DNA of 64,000 bases from REEB506 sp040381035 (lineage in GTDB: Bacteria; Pseudomonadota; Alphaproteobacteria; Caulobacterales; Aquidulcibacteraceae), in NCBI GenBank assembly GCA_040381035.1, contig JBEIHY010000006.1, positions 1 through 64,000 on the forward strand, read 5' to 3'. The notes under the pieces were generated by a model, which did no database searches, was not told where the DNA came from, and was given only the letters and a program-made list of their open reading frames with translations. Position numbers and translations under genes: made by a program. This document shows positions 1-9,500 of the stretch, piece by piece (position 1 is the first letter of the stretch; every line of letters begins with the position of its first letter).

Positions 1-267
1 ACAGCGTATCTTTCTGGCACAGACAGTGTCCTTCAGGCTGGCGCGGGGCGACATGCTTGAGGCATCGGTGCAAGTCTTGTGCGCCCGCCTTGCAGTCGTC
101 GCTTGCGATTGACGCAAACGTAAAGCCGCCGCAGCCACAACTTTGGCCGTTGGCTTCCGTTGCGGCAGGACCGCACGCCCGGCTTGACGGACCCGTCAAT
201 TGGGCGGACGTTGAACCGCCGCCCGGCTGCGGCGAACGCCTGCCGCCGGCGTTAAACGGAGGGCCTT
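1..267. other. Leader region upstream of hpf, no supported gene
   Basis: No convincing gene is visible. A short open frame runs from about 57 into the hpf start, but its product is low-complexity, rich in Pro, Ala and Cys, and matches nothing I recognise. In many alphaproteobacteria rpoN lies upstream of hpf, so this may be the rpoN-hpf spacer, but the neighbour is outside the window. A good Shine-Dalgarno (GGAGGG, about 258-263) belongs to hpf. Confidence 0.5.
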
Positions 268-873
268 ATGCGCGTGCAAATCACTGGTCGTCAGATTGAT
301 CTTGGCGAAGCCCTGAAAGGCAAAATCACCGAGGAACTGACCCAGGGAATCACCAAATATTTCTCGTCACGTCCGGCCGATGCGGTCGTCACGGTCGCCC
401 GCCATGGAGCCTTTTTCGCTGTCGATTGTAGTGTACATCTTGATTCCGGCATGCGGCTTCATGCCGAAGGCGAGGGGGCCGACGCCCATGCCGCCTTTGC
501 CAACGCTCTCGACAAGATGGAAAAACGGGTCCGGCGGTACAAACGAAAGCTGAAGAGCCACAATACCTACCAGAAAAGTTCACTTCCCGCTGAGACTGCA
601 ACGGCGTATGTGCTGGCCCCGACGCCAGAGGACGGTTTTGAGGATGCGCTTGAGCATGAATCAGCCGAAGCTGGCCCCCTGGTGATCGCCGAAACCACGG
701 TGAAGATCCCGACGATGACCGTCTCGATGGCGGTGCTGCAGCTCGGGCTTGCTGAAGGTCCGGCTATGTTGTTTCGCAACGCGGCGCATGGCGGGCTCAA
801 CCTCGTCTACCGGCGCGCAGATGGGAATATCGGTTGGGTCGATCCGGAGCGGCTAAACGCCTCTGCCGCTTAA
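268..873 (+). CDS. hpf: Ribosome hibernation promoting factor, long form
   Basis: A 201-residue long-form HPF (YfiA/RaiA family). Residues 1 to about 100 form the ribosome-binding domain: it starts MRVQITGRQIDLGEAL and carries the basic helix KMEKRVRRYKRKLKSH. A variable linker follows, then the C-terminal domain (about 141-195, with FRNAAHGGLNLVYRR and GWVDP) that in the family dimerises inactive 70S ribosomes into 100S particles. The start is fixed by the strong ribosome binding site GGAGGG a few bases upstream. ptsN follows 59 bp later on the same strand, the usual rpoN-hpf-ptsN order of proteobacteria. Long HPF is normal for alphaproteobacteria, which lack separate RMF and short HPF. Identification is secure; stress control is inferred from the family. 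Confidence 0.95.
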   Translation: MRVQITGRQIDLGEALKGKITEELTQGITKYFSSRPADAVVTVARHGAFFAVDCSVHLDSGMRLHAEGEGADAHAAFANALDKMEKRVRRYKRKLKSHNTYQKSSLPAETATAYVLAPTPEDGFEDALEHESAEAGPLVIAETTVKIPTMTVSMAVLQLGLAEGPAMLFRNAAHGGLNLVYRRADGNIGWVDPERLNASAA

Positions 874-932
874 AGGCGTGCGCAGTGGGCTCAGGTATGC
901 TTTTGTGGCCCAATGCGTTTGTCGAGGTTCAA

Positions 933-1400
933 ATGGGTACTCTTGGCGACCTTGTCGTTCGTGACGCGATAGCGGGGCGGTTTGTCGCCTCAAGTAAGCG
1001 CCAAGCCCTCCAGCAATTGACAGAACTCTTGTGCCCCTTGGTCGAGGTGGATCAGCGGGTCGCATTTGAGGCCGCCATGATGCGGGAGCGCTTGTCGGGC
1101 ACCGGGGTTGGCGAAGGTGCTGCGATTCCGCACGCTCGCGTCGCAGGCCTGGACCGGCCGGTCGCTGGCTTTGCCCGGTTTGACCCGCCGGTCGATTTCG
1201 ACGCAATGGACGGGCGTCCTGCCGACCTTGTGTTTCTGCTTCTCACCCCCGCCGACCGCAGCGGCGACCATCTCAAGGCGCTGGCGCGCGTGGCCCGCTT
1301 CCTGCGCCGCGCCGAAATCCGCGACGCTCTGCGCGCCGCCCGCGGCCCTGAGGACTTGGCCGCGATCTTTTACGCCAAAGCCGAAAGCGACGCCGCTTAA
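933..1400 (+). CDS. ptsN: PTS IIA-like nitrogen regulatory protein PtsN
   Basis: A 155-residue EIIA-Ntr protein, the end of the nitrogen PTS phosphorelay (PtsP-PtsO-PtsN), which regulates potassium, carbon and stress responses rather than importing sugar. The phosphorylated histidine is H67 in GAAIPHARV, the diagnostic PTS_EIIA_2 motif. FLLLTPADRSGDHLKALARVARFLR matches the C-terminal half of the domain and is split here only for description. I chose the ATG at 933 (MGTLGDLV) because it gives the usual family length; in-frame starts at 834 and 897 would add unconserved residues or overlap hpf. Its place directly after hpf supports the call. No EI or NPr gene is in the window. Confidence 0.93.
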   Translation: MGTLGDLVVRDAIAGRFVASSKRQALQQLTELLCPLVEVDQRVAFEAAMMRERLSGTGVGEGAAIPHARVAGLDRPVAGFARFDPPVDFDAMDGRPADLVFLLLTPADRSGDHLKALARVARFLRRAEIRDALRAARGPEDLAAIFYAKAESDAA

Positions 1401-1447
1401 GCGCCAACGCCAGCGGCCGCGCGGGATGGGGCCAAGGCCCGCCGACC

Positions 1448-1470
1448 CTTCGCCCCGGGAGGGGCAGAAG
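1448..1470. terminator. Possible hairpin after ptsN
   Basis: CTTCGCCCC and GGGGCAGAAG can pair around a four-base GGGA loop with one bulge, 48 bp after the ptsN stop. There is no T-tract on either side, so it is at best a weak terminator candidate. The rest of the 200-bp gap before the next gene shows nothing recognisable. Confidence 0.25.
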
Positions 1471-1602
1471 AACAGGGGCCGACTGGGCTGACGACAGACG
1501 CCATCACCTTGGCGCCAGTTGCCCCTGCGCTCTATCCGCCCACCCCATAGACATTCGCGCCGACCGCCCGCATATCCCGCTCAAACCTCAGGGAACACGA
1601 AC

Positions 1603-2586
1603 ATGCAGGGCGATTTGATCGTCATTTTTGGCGGCTCGGGCTTTATTGGGCGTCATTTGGTCAAGGCGTTGGCCAAGCGCGGCAAGCGGTTGCGGGTGGC
1701 GATGCGCCGGCCGCATCTGGGCCATGAGCTGCGCGTGCTCGGCGATGTTGGCCAGGTGCAATTGGTCCAGGCCAATGTGCGCTTTCCCGACAGCGTCGCG
1801 CGCGCGCTGGAAGGGGCCAGTGCGGCGGTAAATCTAGTCGGGCTACTCTATGAAAAGGGCTCGCAGAAATTCGGCCCAGTGCAGGCCGACGGTGCGCGCA
1901 CGATCGCTGAGGCCGCCAAGGCTGCCGGCGTCAGCCGCTTTGTCCATGTGTCCGCGATCGGCGCCGATGAGCGGTCGCAAAGCGCGTATGGCCTCACCAA
2001 GGCTCAGGCCGAGCAAGCCGTGCGCGCGACGCTGCCGACAGCGACAATTGTGCGCCCCTCAATCGTGTTCGGGCCGGAGGATGAGTTTTTCAACCGCTTT
2101 GCAGACATGGCGAAGTTCTCACCCGCGCTGCCGCTGATCGGCGGCGGCAAGACGCGGTTCCAGCCGGTCTATGTGCAAGACGTCGCTGAAGCGATCGCCA
2201 ACGCCTTGGACCGCGCCGACGCGCAGGGGCGCACTTTTGAGTTGGGCGGACCGAGCGTCTATAGCTTCAAACAATTGCTGCAGTTTATCCTGACCACGAT
2301 CGAGCGCCCGCGCATGCTGATGCCGCTGCCATTTGGCGTCGCTGGCACGATGGGCGCCTTCTTGGATGCGGCTTTTCGCCTCAATCCGTTCGCCGGCCCG
2401 CCGCTTACCGGCGATCAGGTCGAGATGCTGAAGACCGACAATGTCGTGGGCGTCACCGGCGACCGTTCGATCGGGACCATCGCCGATCTTGGCGTCAGCC
2501 CACTTGAGACGGTGGAGGCGATTGTTCCGACCTATCTGTGGCGGTTCAAACCCTATGGCCAGTTTGAAACCAAGCAGACCGCCTAG
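1603..2586 (+). CDS. Complex I NDUFA9-like NAD(P)-binding protein
   Basis: A 327-residue member of the atypical/extended short-chain dehydrogenase group annotated as 'complex I NDUFA9 subunit family'. The Rossmann nucleotide-binding motif GGSGFIGRH is at residues 10-18 and a Y-x3-K pair (Y129, K133 in YGLTKAQAE) is present, so catalytic activity is possible. IVRPSIVFGPEDEFFNRFA and the QPVYVQDVAEAI stretch are typical of this family. In alphaproteobacteria such proteins have been linked to respiratory complex I or to quinone/lipid metabolism; the substrate is unknown. The ATG at 1603 is preferred because the nucleotide motif then lies at the N-terminus. An upstream in-frame start at 1519 would add 28 low-complexity residues. 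Confidence 0.85.
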   Translation: MQGDLIVIFGGSGFIGRHLVKALAKRGKRLRVAMRRPHLGHELRVLGDVGQVQLVQANVRFPDSVARALEGASAAVNLVGLLYEKGSQKFGPVQADGARTIAEAAKAAGVSRFVHVSAIGADERSQSAYGLTKAQAEQAVRATLPTATIVRPSIVFGPEDEFFNRFADMAKFSPALPLIGGGKTRFQPVYVQDVAEAIANALDRADAQGRTFELGGPSVYSFKQLLQFILTTIERPRMLMPLPFGVAGTMGAFLDAAFRLNPFAGPPLTGDQVEMLKTDNVVGVTGDRSIGTIADLGVSPLETVEAIVPTYLWRFKPYGQFETKQTA

Positions 2587-2637
2587 GCCATAGGGGCGTT
2601 GTGATCATATGGAGTTCGCGCGCCGCGCAAAGCATAA

Positions 2638-2679
2638 GATCCAGGCTTGCGAGGGGTCAGGCACGAAGAAACCTGGATC
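2638..2679. repeat. Inverted repeat in the convergent NDUFA9-dxs gap
   Basis: GATCCAGG (2638-2645) and CCTGGATC (2672-2679) are perfect 8-bp arms separated by 26 bp, between two convergently transcribed genes. It could act as a bidirectional terminator or be a fragment of an intergenic palindromic repeat. No T-run follows on either strand. Confidence 0.4.
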
Positions 2680-2741
2680 CTTGGCTTCGCGCAACGCGCC
2701 GCCACACGATGATGGCCTCGCATCGCGACCCGCGATCCTCT

Positions 2742-4649
2742 TTAGGCGCGCACGCCAATCTCGCCCTTGCCGAGCGCCATCAGGGCCGCCGCCGCGATCG
2801 CGTCGGCGTCGAGGCCGGCGGTGCGGACCATGGCGTCGGGCTTGTCATGATCCTGGAAAATGTCGGGCAGGGTCAAGGTGCGGATTTTCACGCCACGATC
2901 GAGCAGGCCTGCGCCGGCCATGAAGTGCAGCACGAAGGCGCCAAAACCGCCGACGGCGCCTTCTTCGATCGTGATCAGCACTTCATGCTCGCGCGCCAAA
3001 CGCGCCACCAGGTCTTCGTCCAAGGGCTTGGCGAAGCGGGCATCCGCGACGGTCGTGGATAGGCCCTGCGCGGCGAGCTTGTCGGCGGCTTTCAGCGTGT
3101 CGGCGAGGCGGTGGCCATAGCTGAGCAAGGCGATACGCGTGCCTTCGCGCAGGATGCGGCCTTTGCCGATCGGCAGCGGCGTGAGTTCGCTCGGCATGGC
3201 AATGCCCCAGCCATCTCCGCGCGGATAGCGCAGCGCGCTTGGCCGGTCGTCGATCGCGGCGGCGGTGGCGACCATCAACGCCATATCGGCTTCATCGCCG
3301 GCGGCCATCAGCACCAGGCCGGGCAGAGCGCCAAGATAGCCGATATCGAAGCTGCCGGCATGGGTTTGGCCATCGGCGCCGACAAGGCCGGCACGGTCCA
3401 TCATGAAGCGAACCGGCAAATTCTGGATCGCCACGTCATGAACGACCTGATCATAGCCGCGCTGCAGAAAGGTGGAATAGATCGCGCAGAACGGCTTCAT
3501 GCCGTCGGCCGCCAGGCCGGCGGCGAAGGTCACGGCGTGCTGTTCGGCGATGCCGACATCAAACGCCCGCGTCGGGTGCCTGCGGGTAAAGATGTCAATG
3601 CCCGTGCCGGTCGGCATGGCGGCGGTGATGGCAACGATTTTGGGGTCAGTATCGGCAAGCTTGCTCAGCGTTTCGCCAAACACCTTGGTGTAGCTCGGCG
3701 GGCCGGAGGCGCCCTTTTGTTGTTCGCCGGTGACGACATTGAACTTCTGCACGCCGTGATATTTGTCGGCGGCGTTTTCAGCCGGGGCATAGCCTTTGCC
3801 TTTCTGAGTGCGGATATGGATCAGCACCGGCTTATGATCGATCCGTTTGGCGTTGCGCAGGATCGGCACCAGTGTGGCGAGGTCGTGGCCGTCAACGACG
3901 CCGATATAATGGAAGCCCAGCTCTTCAAACAATGTGCCGCCTTGAACCATGCCGCGGGCGAACTCTTCGGCCTTCTTGGCGGCGTCATGGATTGGCTCGC
4001 CGAGTTTTTGGGCGACCGATTTGGCGGCCTTTCGGATTGCCTGATAGCCGGCCCCCGAGAAGCGGCGCACGAGATACTGGCTCATCGCCCCGACCGGCGG
4101 CGAGATCGACATGTCATTGTCGTTGAGGATGACAATCAGCCGCTTGGTCGTCTCAGCGGCGTTGTTCATCGCTTCATAAGCCATGCCCGCCGACATTGAG
4201 CCGTCGCCGATCACGGCGATCACGTGATTGTCGCGGCCCGCGCGGTCGCGGGCGGCGCAGAAGCCGAGCGCGGCGCTGATCGAGGTGGCTGCGTGGGCGG
4301 CGCCAAATGGGTCATATTCGCTTTCGTTGCGCTTGGTGAAACCGGACAGGCCCCCGCCTTGGCGCAGCGTGCGGATCCGGTCGCGCCGGCCAGTGAGGAT
4401 TTTGTGCGGATAGGCTTGGTGGCCGACATCCCAGATCAGCACATCCTTTGGCGTCTCAAACACATAATGCAGCGCCACGGTCAGTTCGACCACGCCAAGC
4501 CCGGCGCCCAAATGGCCGCCGGTGACGCTAACGGCGTCAATGGTTTCGCTGCGTAATTCTTCGGCCAATTGCCTCAGCTTGGCTTCCGGTAACGCGCGCA
4601 GATCGGCGGGCAGATGAACATGGTCGAGCAGCGGGGTGGCGATGGGCAT
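2742..4649 (-). CDS. dxs: 1-deoxy-D-xylulose-5-phosphate synthase
   Basis: A 635-residue thiamine-diphosphate enzyme that condenses pyruvate and glyceraldehyde 3-phosphate to DXP, the first and rate-limiting step of the MEP isoprenoid pathway. Visible landmarks are WDVGHQAYPHKILTGR (substrate/TPP histidines), the TPP/Mg motif GDGSMSAGMAYEAMNNA, and the pyrimidine-activating glutamate in VGIAEQHAVTFAAGLA. Length and order match the family. The ATG at 4649 has a GGAAGGA ribosome binding site. It lies downstream of ispA on the same strand, 67 bp after the ispA stop, so precursor synthesis and prenyl-chain elongation are probably co-transcribed. The gap contains the 17-bp triplicate repeat. Confidence 0.98.
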   Translation of the reverse strand: MPIATPLLDHVHLPADLRALPEAKLRQLAEELRSETIDAVSVTGGHLGAGLGVVELTVALHYVFETPKDVLIWDVGHQAYPHKILTGRRDRIRTLRQGGGLSGFTKRNESEYDPFGAAHAATSISAALGFCAARDRAGRDNHVIAVIGDGSMSAGMAYEAMNNAAETTKRLIVILNDNDMSISPPVGAMSQYLVRRFSGAGYQAIRKAAKSVAQKLGEPIHDAAKKAEEFARGMVQGGTLFEELGFHYIGVVDGHDLATLVPILRNAKRIDHKPVLIHIRTQKGKGYAPAENAADKYHGVQKFNVVTGEQQKGASGPPSYTKVFGETLSKLADTDPKIVAITAAMPTGTGIDIFTRRHPTRAFDVGIAEQHAVTFAAGLAADGMKPFCAIYSTFLQRGYDQVVHDVAIQNLPVRFMMDRAGLVGADGQTHAGSFDIGYLGALPGLVLMAAGDEADMALMVATAAAIDDRPSALRYPRGDGWGIAMPSELTPLPIGKGRILREGTRIALLSYGHRLADTLKAADKLAAQGLSTTVADARFAKPLDEDLVARLAREHEVLITIEEGAVGGFGAFVLHFMAGAGLLDRGVKIRTLTLPDIFQDHDKPDAMVRTAGLDADAIAAAALMALGKGEIGVRA

Positions 4650-4669
4650 AAGGCCGTCCTTCCGACGGA

Positions 4670-4720
4670 TGTGACAGTCCGTTTAATGTGACAGTCCGTT
4701 TAATGTGACAGTCCGTTTAA
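4670..4720. repeat. Three perfect 17-bp tandem repeats between ispA and dxs
   Basis: The unit tgtgacagtccgtttaa occurs three times without a mismatch at 4670-4686, 4687-4703 and 4704-4720. The copy nearest ispA contains the ispA stop codon (TAA on the minus strand), so the array begins at the end of that gene and ends 20 bp before the dxs start codon. It leaves the dxs ribosome binding site intact. Exact identity suggests a recent slippage expansion or selection on a repeated binding site. Confidence 0.97.
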
Positions 4721-5604
4721 GAGCGACGGCCAAGGATGAAATCGACCGCCTCTATCATTACTTTGGCGCGCGGACCGAAAATGGCCAGCCGATCTTTCGC
4801 CTGTGCGGCCAGAAGGCGCACCCTTTCCTTCGCCCCGTCAACCCCCAACAAACTGACGAAATTGGTTTTTCCGGCGGCCTGGTCCTTGCCGACGGCTTTG
4901 CCGGCTTCCGTGCTGTCGCCTTCCGCGTCAATCAGATCGTCCACCATCTGAAACGCAACGCCAATATCACTCGCAAACCGATGCAAAGTGACACGGCATT
5001 CTTCGCTGGCGACTCCCATCAGCCCGCCGGCCTCCACGGAGTAAGAAATCAGCGCGCCAGTCTTGAGCCGATGCATGCGGGTGACGGCGGGAACGTCCAT
5101 GTCCAGCGTTGGGGCAAGCATATCGATCATCTGGCCGGCAACCATGCCTTGGCCGCCGGCGGCTTTGGCCAGGCCCGCAATCAGGAGACAGCGCATTTGC
5201 GGGTCGGGATGGCAAGCCGGATCGGCAAGGATTTCAAATGCCAAGGTCAGCAGCGCATCGCCGGCCAAGAGGGCCGTTGCGTCATCGAATTGCTTGTGGG
5301 TCGTTGGCTGGCCGCGGCGCAAATCGTCATCGTCCATGCAGGGAAGGTCATCGTGGATTAGCGAATAGGTGTGGACGCATTCGACCGCCGCCGCGGCGCG
5401 GATCAGGCGATCCTCATCCGCCTCAAACAGCCGGCCGGCTTCGATCAACAAGAAGGGCCGCAAGCGTTTGCCGCCGGCCAAAGTAGCATAGCGCATGGCG
5501 TCATGCAGGCGCGCCTCGGGGCCGACAGAGGCCGGCAACAATGCGTCGAGGGCAAGGCGGACACGCTCAGCTGCGTGGCTGAGGCGGTGGGTGAGATCAA
5601 TCAT
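4717..5604 (-). CDS. ispA: Polyprenyl (farnesyl) diphosphate synthase
   Basis: A 295-residue trans-isoprenyl diphosphate synthase, most like farnesyl diphosphate synthase, adding IPP to DMAPP/GPP to make C15 for quinones, undecaprenyl carriers and terpenoids. The first aspartate-rich motif is IHDDLPCMDDDDLRRG (D85, D86, D91) and the second is FQMVDDLID; GGKRLRP is the IPP-binding motif. The six-residue DDLPCMDDDD form of the first motif is typical of bacterial FPP synthases. dxs lies downstream. xseB, often just upstream of ispA in alphaproteobacteria, is absent here: the neighbour is a divergent MORN-protein gene 107 bp away. Confidence 0.95.
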   Translation of the reverse strand: MIDLTHRLSHAAERVRLALDALLPASVGPEARLHDAMRYATLAGGKRLRPFLLIEAGRLFEADEDRLIRAAAAVECVHTYSLIHDDLPCMDDDDLRRGQPTTHKQFDDATALLAGDALLTLAFEILADPACHPDPQMRCLLIAGLAKAAGGQGMVAGQMIDMLAPTLDMDVPAVTRMHRLKTGALISYSVEAGGLMGVASEECRVTLHRFASDIGVAFQMVDDLIDAEGDSTEAGKAVGKDQAAGKTNFVSLLGVDGAKERVRLLAAQAKDRLAIFGPRAKVMIEAVDFILGRRS

Positions 5605-5711
5605 CGCGTGGCTCTACATGGCGTCGGCCCGGCTTCCAAGCGGGGCAAGCTTCCCCATTGTTAATGAGCTTTCCTGACCGAATCGTTGCAGTCCAGGAAA
5701 GAGGAAGCGAT

Positions 5712-6428
5712 GTGGCGAAACGCAAATCAGCTGCGGCAGTCTGGGCTTTGATGCGGTCCGCCGCGGCGATGACCGCGGGGCTTGCCATCGCCCAAATTTC
5801 TGCGGCGGCCACGGCGTTTCGCTCTCCTGACGACGCCAATCCTTCCCAGCCTTCCAACCATCGCCTGACGGCCGACGCCTTGGCCGGTCTCTATTGCCGC
5901 TCCGAGGTTGAGGCCGCCCGCGCCGAAGCAGCCGCCGCACGCCTTGCCGCACAAGACGCTGAAGCCGCCGCCGGCCTCGGTCGCGCCGCCGCCGCCCGCG
6001 CCGAAGACGGTGATGGCCTGTTGATGGAGGGCAGTTTTTCGGCCTTTGCCGGCGATGACGTCTTCGCAGGCGGTAGGCATGGCCTGGTCGCCTGGGATGA
6101 TGGCCGCGTCTATGCCGGCGCCTATGACGGCTTGGGCGGGCGCAATGGCCCGGGAGTGTGCGCCACGCCGGCCGGCTGGCGCTATGCTGGCATGTGGGTT
6201 GACGGCGCCGCTTTGGGGCCGGGCGTATCGGCCCGTGACGGCGTCCAAGACTTTGCCGGCCGGCGCGACCGCGCCGGCGTCATCGTCTTTCCTGATGGGT
6301 CGGTTTATGCCGGCGGCGTGCGCGGCGGTCATGAAGACCTCGCTTTGCGCGATGGGCCTGGCGTGTTGTGGGCGCCAGACGGCGTCGTCGTCCATGACGG
6401 CATGTGGCGCGCCGATCAGCCGGCTTAA
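5712..6428 (+). CDS. Secreted MORN-repeat protein
   Basis: About 238 residues. The GTG at 5712 is favoured because a GAGGAA ribosome binding site precedes it and the product then begins with a clear signal peptide (basic MAKRKS, hydrophobic core, small residues before AAATAF). In-frame starts at 5658 and 5664 are possible. An Ala/Glu-rich helical segment follows. The C-terminal half carries at least three degenerate MORN motifs: YAGAYDGLGGRNGPGV, YAGMWVDGAALGPGV, and a last one spanning YAGGVRGGHEDLALRDGPGV. MORN repeats form beta-hairpin ladders that bind lipid, peptidoglycan or protein; no catalytic domain is visible. It is divergent from ispA and 126 bp before ileS. Specific function unknown. 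Confidence 0.75.
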   Translation: MAKRKSAAAVWALMRSAAAMTAGLAIAQISAAATAFRSPDDANPSQPSNHRLTADALAGLYCRSEVEAARAEAAAARLAAQDAEAAAGLGRAAAARAEDGDGLLMEGSFSAFAGDDVFAGGRHGLVAWDDGRVYAGAYDGLGGRNGPGVCATPAGWRYAGMWVDGAALGPGVSARDGVQDFAGRRDRAGVIVFPDGSVYAGGVRGGHEDLALRDGPGVLWAPDGVVVHDGMWRADQPA

Positions 6429-6554
6429 CAGCGCGCTTCAGCAATGCTATCGGGCCTGATGATCTTCGCGGCCCGCATTGCCCGAATTCGCCGCCCGGCG
6501 CGCGACTAGCTCGCGCGACCGGGACTTCGGCGTTCCATTTTCATCGGAGTTTCC

Positions 6555-9500
6555 ATGGCCGACCAGCCATCCGCCCGCGATTACCGCGAAACCCTGTTCC
6601 TGCCTGAGACCGATTTCCCAATGCGCGCCGGCCTGCCGCAGAAGGAACCGGAATGGATCAAGCGCTGGGACGACGAAAAGCTCTATGATCGCCTGCGCGC
6701 CACCGCAAAGGGCCGCCCGACCTATGTGTTGCATGACGGCCCGCCCTACGCCAATGGCGCCATCCATATCGGGCACGCCGAAAACAAGATCCTCAAGGAC
6801 TTCATGGTCCGCACCCGCCAGATGCTGGGCTTTGACGCCGACTATATCCCCGGCTGGGATTGCCACGGCCTGCCGATCGAATGGAAGGTTGAGGAAGATT
6901 TCCGCAAGCAGGGCAAGAAGAAGCAGGACGTCGATCCGGTCACGTTCCGCAAAGCCTGCCGCGACTATGCCGCCAAGTGGATCCCCCAACAGCTCGCCGA
7001 GTTTCGCCGCCTCGGCATCGAGGGCGATTGGGCCGGCCACTACACAACGATGAGCTTTGCCGCCGAAGCTGCGATTGCGGCGGAGTTCTTGAAAGTGGTG
7101 CGCACGGGGCTTGTCTATCGCGGCTCCAAGCCGGTGATGTGGAGCCCGGTGGAGCGTACCTCGCTGGCGGAAGCGGAAGTCGAGTACGCAGAGAAGACGA
7201 GCACGACGATCTGGGTGAAGTTTCCGATCGTCGAAGGCGGTGGTCCGTCCGTGTCTGTGGTGATCTGGACAACGACGCCGTGGACGATCCCTGGCAACCG
7301 CGCGATCAGTTATTCGCCGTCGATCGCTTACGGTCTCTATGAGGTGCAATCCCTGGAGCAGGGGCTCGCTTTTGCGCCGTGGGTGAATCCGGGCGACAAG
7401 CTCGCGCTGGCCGACAAGCTCGCCGAAGATGTGATGAAGGCGGCGAAGGCGGCTACCTGGACGCGGCTTGGCAATTTCGATCCGGCGGGTGTGGTTTGCG
7501 CCCATCCTTTGGCTGGATGGCGCCCCCTTACGGGAGAGGGGGGCGAGGCGCAGCCGAGCCGGGTGAGGGGTGAGGACGCAAACGCCGCTCGTGCGTCGGC
7601 TTCGCCGACACCTTCTCCCGCAGGGGGCGAAGGAGGATTGTACGGGTTCCGCGTTCCCCTTCTCGCCGGCGATCACGTCACTGACGACGCCGGCACGGGT
7701 TTTGTGCACACCGCGCCGGGCCATGGCGCCGACGACTTTGCCATCTGGGTGAAGAATTTCGGTCAGACCGGCATCCCTTTCACCGTCGACGCCGACGGTA
7801 GATTCACCGCTGAAGCGCCGGGTTTTGAGGGGCTGGAAGTCATCCAGCTAGAAGGCAAAAACCTGGGCAAAGACGGCCCCGCCAACAAGACCGTGATCGG
7901 GGCGCTGATTGCATCGGGAAACCTCCTGGCGCGCGGAACCTTAAAGCACCAATATCCCCATTCCTGGCGCTCGCACGCGCCATTGATCTTCCGCAACACT
8001 CCGCAATTTTTCATCGCGCTCGATCGTCCGTATGACGTCTTGGGGCAGGACGGGTGCGCAGAGAAAAAAACACTTCGGCAAGTGGCGCTGGCTGAAATCG
8101 AGCGCGTCGATTGGGGCCAAAAGCGCATCCAGGACGACCGCGACCAGAACCGCATGCGCGGCATGATCGTGGACCGGCCCGATTGGCTGATTTCGCGCCA
8201 GCGCAATTGGGGCGTGCCGCTGTGCATTTTCATCCACAAGGCAAGCGGCGAAATCCTGCAGGATAAGGCGGTGGACGCGCGGATCATCGCGGCCATGGAG
8301 CGCGGCGGGGCGGATGTGTGGTGGTCCACCCCGGCGCAGGATTTTCTCGGGCCCGCCTACAAGGCTGAGGATTACGAGAAGGTCGAAGACATCCTCGATG
8401 TGTGGTTTGATTCCGGCTGCACGCATTCCTTCGTGCTCGCCAAACGCGACAGCGCGCCTTGGCCGGCGGATTTGTATCTGGAAGGCACCGACCAGCATCG
8501 CGGCTGGTTTCAATCTTCGCTGCTGCAATCGTGCGCGACACGCGGGCGCGCGCCTTATGATGCGGTCGTGACCTATGGCTTCACGGTTGATGAGCAGGGC
8601 CGCAAAATGTCGAAATCGCTCGGCAACGGGGTTGAGCCGCAGGATTTGCAGAAGCAATACGGCATCGAAATTTTTCGCCTCGTGGTCGCCGCGGCCGATT
8701 ATCGCGACGAATTGCGTATCGGCAAAACCATTATCGATCAAAGCTCCGAAACCTATCGCAAGCTGCGCAACACGATCCGCTATCTGCTCGGCAGTCTTGC
8801 CGGGTTCAGCGCGGACGAAGCGCTGTCGATCGAGAAGGCCCCGTTGCTGGAGCGTTGGCTGCATCATCGGCTCTTGCAGCTCGATGGCGAGGTGCGCACG
8901 GCATATGAGACGTTCCAGATGCGCCACGCGCTCAGCGCGATTGTGGAATTCTGCAATGTCGATCTCAGCGCCTTCTATGTCGATGTGCGCAAAGACGCGC
9001 TGTACTGCGATCGTCCGGATGCGGAGCGCCGTCGCGCCTGCCGCACCGCGCTCCATGCCGTGTTTGAGCGGCTCGTCACTTGGCTTGCACCCCTCATGCC
9101 GTTCACCGCCGATGAAGCCTGGCGCGCGCGCTTTCCCGAAGGCGAAAGCGTGCATCTGGAGACATTTCCCCAAACGCCGCCGGCCTGGCGCGACGATGCG
9201 AGCGCCGCAAAGATCGCCCGCCTGCGCGGCGTGCGGGCGGCTGTTACCGGCGCGCTCGAAATCGAGCGCCGCGAGAAGCGCATTGGGGCCTCGCTGGAGG
9301 CCGCCCCAGCGGTGTTCATCATCGACGCCGCTTTGCGCGCCGATGTCGAAAGCGTTGATTTCGCCGAGTTGTGCATCACGTCAGGCATCACGGTTCAGGC
9401 CGGCGCTGCGCCGGCCGGCGCCTTCGTGCTGGATGGGATTGGGGTGGTCCCAACGCTCGCCAGCGGCAAAAAGTGCGCCCGCTCCTGGCGGGTCACCCAA

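Noticed and set aside
1..40. TGGCAC near position 15 as a sigma-54 promoter for hpf
   Set aside because: The -12 GC element is missing at the required spacing (GTGTCC instead of TTGCA).
57..299. 80-residue frame before hpf as a gene
   Set aside because: No ribosome binding site, low-complexity Pro/Ala content, and it overlaps the hpf start.
3111..4199. Long plus-strand frame (362 residues) opposite dxs
   Set aside because: It is the antisense shadow of a clear dxs gene; its product has no recognisable domain.
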